From positions 1-64,000 of the forward strand of contig CBDUQI010000004.1 of the NCBI GenBank assembly GCA_965369325.1: a stretch of 64,000 nucleotides of DNA, written 5' to 3'. Below are positions 60,713-64,000 of this stretch, piece after piece. Under the pieces are notes generated by a model that was not told the DNA's origin, made no database searches, and saw only the letters and a list, made by a program, of their open reading frames with translations. Each line of letters starts with the position of its first letter. Positions within the stretch are counted from its first letter, which is position 1. The DNA is from CBDUQI01 sp965369325. GTDB taxonomy: Bacteria; Pseudomonadota; Gammaproteobacteria; Steroidobacterales; JBCBZW01. Made by a program: the position numbers and the translations under genes.

Positions 60713-61804
60713 ATGAATTCCGCGCAGCTCGCGCGTGCCTTGCTGCAACGCGAGGCGCTGATGCTGCCACTGGACGGCGCTCGCGCCGCGTTGTGCAACC
60801 GGCGCGTACTGATCACGGGCGCCGCAGGTTCCATCGGCGCTGCCATCGCTCACCGATTAAACGGTTCCGCCGCACACCTGTTGCTGTTGGATCACGCGAG
60901 CACGTCGTTGCGCACGCTGAGCAAGCGACTTGCCGATGCACCTAACGCCAGCGCCAACACAGTGCTGTGCGGTGATGTGGCGAACGCGGGCTTTGCCCAG
61001 CAGGCTATGCATGCAGGCAATCCGGATGTCGTGTTCCATGCGGCCGCGCAAAAACACGTATCCGTGGCGCAGCAGGCGCCGCTCGCAAGTATCGCAAGCA
61101 ACGTACTCGGCACGGCAAATATACTTGCCGCTTGCCCATCGGAGGCGGATTTTCTGTTGATTTCGACCGATAAGGCGGCCGATCCGGCCGGCGTCATGGG
61201 CGCGTCCAAACGAGCCGCCGAGCTGCTGATACAGCAAGCTTGTGCTAACCGCGCGGGGCGCACGCGAGCACTGCGACTGGCCAATGTGCTGGGCAGCGCC
61301 GACAGCGTGTTACCCAGGCTGTGTGCCAATATTGCAAAGGGCAGGCCACTGGTGCTAACGGATCTGCGCGCTTCGCGCTTGTATCTAACCTTGAGTGAAA
61401 CGGTGGACTACGTGCTGCTCGCGATCACGCTCGAGGTCGACAGCGCGTTGCTGGCCGCATCGCCCGCCGCGCCGATTACGCTTGCGCAAATCCGTCAGCG
61501 CTTGCTGCTCGCACTGGATTTGCCCGGCGATTATCCGCAGCAGATCGTCGGACTGGGTGATGGCGAGAAAACCCATGAAACGCTGGCAGGCGCGAATGAG
61601 CAGTTGTGTCCTACGCCCGTACCAGGGTTGGTCACCGTCCAGACGGAGCAAGCCGCGGTGTGCGACACGCTAGCGCGGTTGCTGGTGGCCGCGCGTGCGA
61701 ATGCGACTGCGGATGCGCTGAGATTGCTAGGTATCTTGTGCGGCAACTTTTCGCTGAATGCTGAGCGAGATTCTCGCGGTGTTGCGCGAGGCGTACGCGG
61801 ATGA
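60713..61804 (+). CDS. CapD/FlaA1-like nucleotide-sugar dehydratase (short form)
   Basis: 363 residues from ATG 60713; a TTG at 60692 is possible. The Rossmann motif VLITGAAGSIGAAIA is followed by VFHAAAQKHVSVAQQ and the catalytic LLISTDKAADPAGVMGASKRAAE, where Met replaces the usual Tyr of YxxxK, as is typical of the PglF/FlaA1/CapD group. LASRLYLTLSETVDYVL is a conserved block. No membrane helices are present, so it is the soluble FlaA1/PseB-sized form. Likely a UDP-GlcNAc-type 4,6-dehydratase. It overlaps the next gene by 4 bp. Confidence 0.82.
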   Translation: MNSAQLARALLQREALMLPLDGARAALCNRRVLITGAAGSIGAAIAHRLNGSAAHLLLLDHASTSLRTLSKRLADAPNASANTVLCGDVANAGFAQQAMHAGNPDVVFHAAAQKHVSVAQQAPLASIASNVLGTANILAACPSEADFLLISTDKAADPAGVMGASKRAAELLIQQACANRAGRTRALRLANVLGSADSVLPRLCANIAKGRPLVLTDLRASRLYLTLSETVDYVLLAITLEVDSALLAASPAAPITLAQIRQRLLLALDLPGDYPQQIVGLGDGEKTHETLAGANEQLCPTPVPGLVTVQTEQAAVCDTLARLLVAARANATADALRLLGILCGNFSLNAERDSRGVARGVRG

Positions 61805-62994
61805 GTGAGCAGACGCGCAGCGTACTCGCCGTGAGCTCCTCGCGCGCGGATTACAGCCATCTTCTGTGGGTGCTGCACGAGTGCAACGATGCGCCTGAGA
61901 TCAGGTTGCAACTGGCGGTGATGGCTGCCCAACTGGATGAGGAGTTCGGCGCGGCGGTGCAGGAGATCCGTGAAGATGGGTTTCATATAGACGCAACGGT
62001 GCGTTGCCAAAGCGGTGAGGACAGCGATGTGGGGATGGCTCGCACTCTGGCGGATGCCAGCGTGGGGCTGGTGGATGTGCTGGATCGGTTGCGCCCGGAT
62101 CTGCTGCTGCTGATCGCCGATCGCTACGAAATGCTGGCGCCGGCTAGTATCGCGACAGCGTTGCGTATTCCCATTGCGCACATTGAGGGCGGGGAGGTGA
62201 GTGAGGGCGCACTGGACGATGCGGTGCGAAATGCGTTAACCAAACTAAGCCACCTGCACTTTACACCCACCGAGCAGGCGCGCGACCGGGTCATCGCTAT
62301 GGGCGAGGAACCGTGGCGCGTACATCAGACCGGCGCGCCGTCCCTGGACCATCTGCAACGCAGCAAGTTGCTGCACGGGCAGGCACTGGATCAGGCGCTT
62401 GGTGTGGCGGTGCCCCGCGATGCAATTTTGGTGGCCTACCATCCTGTGACACTCGCACGCGATACCTTGCGTGAGGCTGATGCGCTTTTCGATGCGCTTG
62501 GCGCTTGGGCCGGCCCATTGTGTTTTTGCTTCCCCAACGCGGATGCTGGTGGGCGTGAACTGATCCGTCGCGCTCGGGCATTTTGCCGCAATCGTGACAA
62601 CGTGAGTTTGTTTGTGAATCTGAACCCGGTGCTGTACTGGAGTTTGCTGCGCCGGGTGAGTGCGATGGTGGGCAATTCTTCAAGTGGCATTATGGAGGCC
62701 CCGGCGCTGCAATTGCCGGTGGTGAATGTAGGCATCCGCCAGCAAGGCCGGCAACGGGCAAGGAATGTGATCGACAGCCCCGCCTACCCGGTGCAGATCA
62801 CCCAGGCGTTGCAGCGCGTGAGCAGTGCCGCGTTTGTTGCAGGCCTGGGCGGCATGAGCAACCCCTATGGCGACGGCGATGCCGCCCGACGCATTGTGCA
62901 GGTGCTAAAAACAGCGCCGCTGGGTGAGGCGCTTCTGGTCAAACGCGCGCAGCCGCTGGTGCCCGGTTGCTGGGACAATCAAACCGATGCCTGA
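61801..62994 (+). CDS. Hydrolysing UDP-GlcNAc 2-epimerase (NeuC-like)
   Basis: 397 residues with ATGA overlap to the preceding gene. SSSRADYSHLLWVL is the N-terminal NeuC/LegG signature. ADRYEMLAPASIATALRIPIAHIEGGEVSEGALDDAVRNALTKLSHLHFTPT and GNSSSGIMEAPALQLPVVNVGIRQQGRQRARNVID are the conserved epimerase blocks. Such enzymes release ManNAc or a related sugar from UDP-sugars on the way to sialic-acid-like nonulosonates. Together with the dehydratase this suggests legionaminic- or pseudaminic-type sugar synthesis, but the synthase is not in the window. Confidence 0.87.
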   Translation: MSEQTRSVLAVSSSRADYSHLLWVLHECNDAPEIRLQLAVMAAQLDEEFGAAVQEIREDGFHIDATVRCQSGEDSDVGMARTLADASVGLVDVLDRLRPDLLLLIADRYEMLAPASIATALRIPIAHIEGGEVSEGALDDAVRNALTKLSHLHFTPTEQARDRVIAMGEEPWRVHQTGAPSLDHLQRSKLLHGQALDQALGVAVPRDAILVAYHPVTLARDTLREADALFDALGAWAGPLCFCFPNADAGGRELIRRARAFCRNRDNVSLFVNLNPVLYWSLLRRVSAMVGNSSSGIMEAPALQLPVVNVGIRQQGRQRARNVIDSPAYPVQITQALQRVSSAAFVAGLGGMSNPYGDGDAARRIVQVLKTAPLGEALLVKRAQPLVPGCWDNQTDA

Positions 62995-63055
62995 AACAGA
63001 AAATCCACCTCTTTCTGCTATTCTGTACGTGCCCCCACTAGTGAGTGAGATCAAG

Positions 63056-63637
63056 ATGCTTAGTGCCAGTCGCGCCCGCCCGGTGCCAAGGTTGGTCACC
63101 AAACGCACGGTGCTGACCTTGTTGGACGCGGATAGTGCACATTTGTCGCAAGCGTACTATGTGCGCAATCGCGAGCATCTGGCGCCGTGGGAACCGCTGC
63201 GCAGCGACGACTTCTTCTCGCTGCCCGCGGCTTTGGAGCGAGCGCAAACAGCGCGTGCACAGTACCAGCAGGGCCAGTCGGTGTTGTTTTGTGCACTGGA
63301 CCGCACCGAGCAGGAGATGCTGGCCAGCTGCCATCTGAGCAGCATCCAGTACGGTTGCAGTATGTGCTGCAACCTCGGGTTCTCCGTGAGCGCACAGCAC
63401 CAGGGCACGGGGTTGATGTACGAGGTGGCCAGCGAGGTCGTTCGTCACGCCTTTGAGCACCTGGGCTTGCACCGGGTGGCCGCAGGGCATATGCCGGAGA
63501 ACCACCGCAGTGGCGCCCTGCTCAAGCGCCTTGGCTTCGAGAAAGTGGGTTACGCTCGTTCGCAGATCCGCATTGCCGGGCGCTGGGAAGACCACATCCA
63601 GTTGGCCATGATTAACCCGGCTGAAGACACGCATTAA
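63056..63637 (+). CDS. rimJ: RimJ-like ribosomal-protein alanine N-acetyltransferase
   Basis: 193 residues from ATG 63056, the length of E. coli RimJ (194) with the same lead-in before RLVTKRTVL; the frame is open further upstream (ATG 62987 overlaps the NeuC stop). NREHLAPWEPLRSDDFF, LGFSVSAQHQGTGLMYEVASEVVRHAFEHLGLHRVAAGHMPENHRSGALLKRLGF and IAGRWEDHIQLAMI are the GNAT/RimJ blocks, including the Q-x-x-G-x-G/A acetyl-CoA loop. It would acetylate the N-terminus of ribosomal protein S5 or a similar target. It is convergent with and overlaps the next gene by 26 bp. Confidence 0.87.
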   Translation: MLSASRARPVPRLVTKRTVLTLLDADSAHLSQAYYVRNREHLAPWEPLRSDDFFSLPAALERAQTARAQYQQGQSVLFCALDRTEQEMLASCHLSSIQYGCSMCCNLGFSVSAQHQGTGLMYEVASEVVRHAFEHLGLHRVAAGHMPENHRSGALLKRLGFEKVGYARSQIRIAGRWEDHIQLAMINPAEDTH

Positions 63638-64000
63638 GCGATGCCTGAGTCAGGTCCGACCGCCCTGCGTGCTGCACCGCTGACAAAGCTTCGCTGCGCG
63701 CCACCAGTCGGTGGTCCTCCGGCTCGCGCTGATGCTGCAGATTAATCGCCGCCAGCGCTAAGGCCAGTGCCGGTTGCGGTTTTACGTCCAGGTAAAAGCG
63801 TGCCATTTCCCGTGCGTGCTCCCAGTCGCCTGCCTGGATCCAGTCGCAAAATTGCGCGTGTGTTTGATCAATGTTTTTGCTCAGCGCCTGCGCCGGCTTG
63901 AGTTGCCCGGCAACGATCAACGCGCGTACCTGCAAAGCCAGTGAGTGCGAGCGATGTGCCAGTGCATGCTGCGCACTTGGTAAGTCCTCAATCGCGATCA
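63612..64000 (-). CDS. C-terminal part of a TPR-like protein (cut by window edge)
   Basis: The minus-strand frame is open through the right edge of the window, so the start is missing and about 128 residues are seen. Helical repeats (HALAHRSHSLALQVRALIVAGQ; EHAREMARFYLDVKPQPALALALAAINLQHQ) with typical A-x-x-A and Y-L-D patterns suggest a TPR or Sel1-like superhelix. TTG 63935 is an internal codon, not necessarily a start. No enzymatic domain is visible in the fragment. Confidence 0.6.
   Translation of the reverse strand, partial: IAIEDLPSAQHALAHRSHSLALQVRALIVAGQLKPAQALSKNIDQTHAQFCDWIQAGDWEHAREMARFYLDVKPQPALALALAAINLQHQREPEDHRLVARSEALSAVQHAGRSDLTQASLNACLQPG

Overview
This window looks like part of a chromosome from a Gram-negative proteobacterium, most likely a marine or sediment gammaproteobacterium. 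The evidence is the roughly 58-60% GC impression, Shine-Dalgarno-led genes, many exported proteins with Sec signal peptides or lipoboxes, an RND efflux pair, an outer-membrane beta-barrel, RimJ, a maeA-type malic enzyme and an NSS transporter. No tRNA, rRNA, insertion sequence, integrase or CRISPR array was seen, so the lineage call is inference from gene content.

Layout. 0-8 kb: small exported proteins, two tandem secreted beta-propeller paralogues, and a large exported two-heme protein with TolB/hydrazine-synthase-alpha-like propeller, thrombospondin-3-like and dockerin-like ends. 8-12.3 kb: one 1438-residue gene with TIR, 14 WD40 repeats, Roc GTPase, COR-like region, zinc ribbon and a DUF4365-like nuclease fold, which looks like a single-gene defence or cell-suicide sensor. 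12.6-17.4 kb: an FG-GAP propeller protein, a MarR/alpha-beta hydrolase operon, and a scar with a truncated isochorismatase-like fragment and a broken-looking lipoprotein ORF.

17.2-27.0 kb holds a coherent extracellular electron transfer locus: a membrane-anchored FeS/FAD oxidoreductase, divergent from a run of CcmI-like protein, b-type membrane cytochrome, 21-heme cytochrome, a second cytochrome with 23 CXXCH plus one CX3CH, a SPOR-TPR-beta-barrel outer-membrane protein and a lipoprotein. The genes are nearly all overlapping or closely packed, and a perfect 12-bp inverted repeat lies between the divergent starts. This is a porin-cytochrome conduit with about 45 hemes.

27-34.3 kb: a second FG-GAP propeller protein, a low-GC orphan, then a cytochrome P460/YHS operon, DUF488 and an AraC regulator, with two copies of a 21-bp-spaced direct-repeat operator before and after the DUF488-araC pair. 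34.4-42 kb: a rhodanese/DUF442-like exported protein, an RND pump whose proton-relay residues look altered, a TPR protein and methyltransferase that may be a split fusion, and a YaiI-type protein. 42-49.4 kb: a DUF3604 protein, a CotH protein with dockerin-like repeats, a VOC protein, a VanY peptidase, an ECF-like sigma factor and a HAD dehalogenase.

49.5-64 kb is mostly metabolic: NSS symporter, TIGR03032 protein, FMN glutamate-synthase-like protein, ThDP enzyme, aldehyde dehydrogenase, NAD-malic enzyme and D-2-hydroxyacid dehydrogenase. It then runs into nucleotide-sugar genes (CapD/FlaA1-like dehydratase and NeuC-like epimerase), rimJ and the C-terminal part of a TPR protein cut by the window edge.

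Start codons were chosen from reading frame, Shine-Dalgarno spacing, signal peptides and family length. Where the choice differs from the longest ORF the entry says so. Family names are from recognition of motifs, not from searches.
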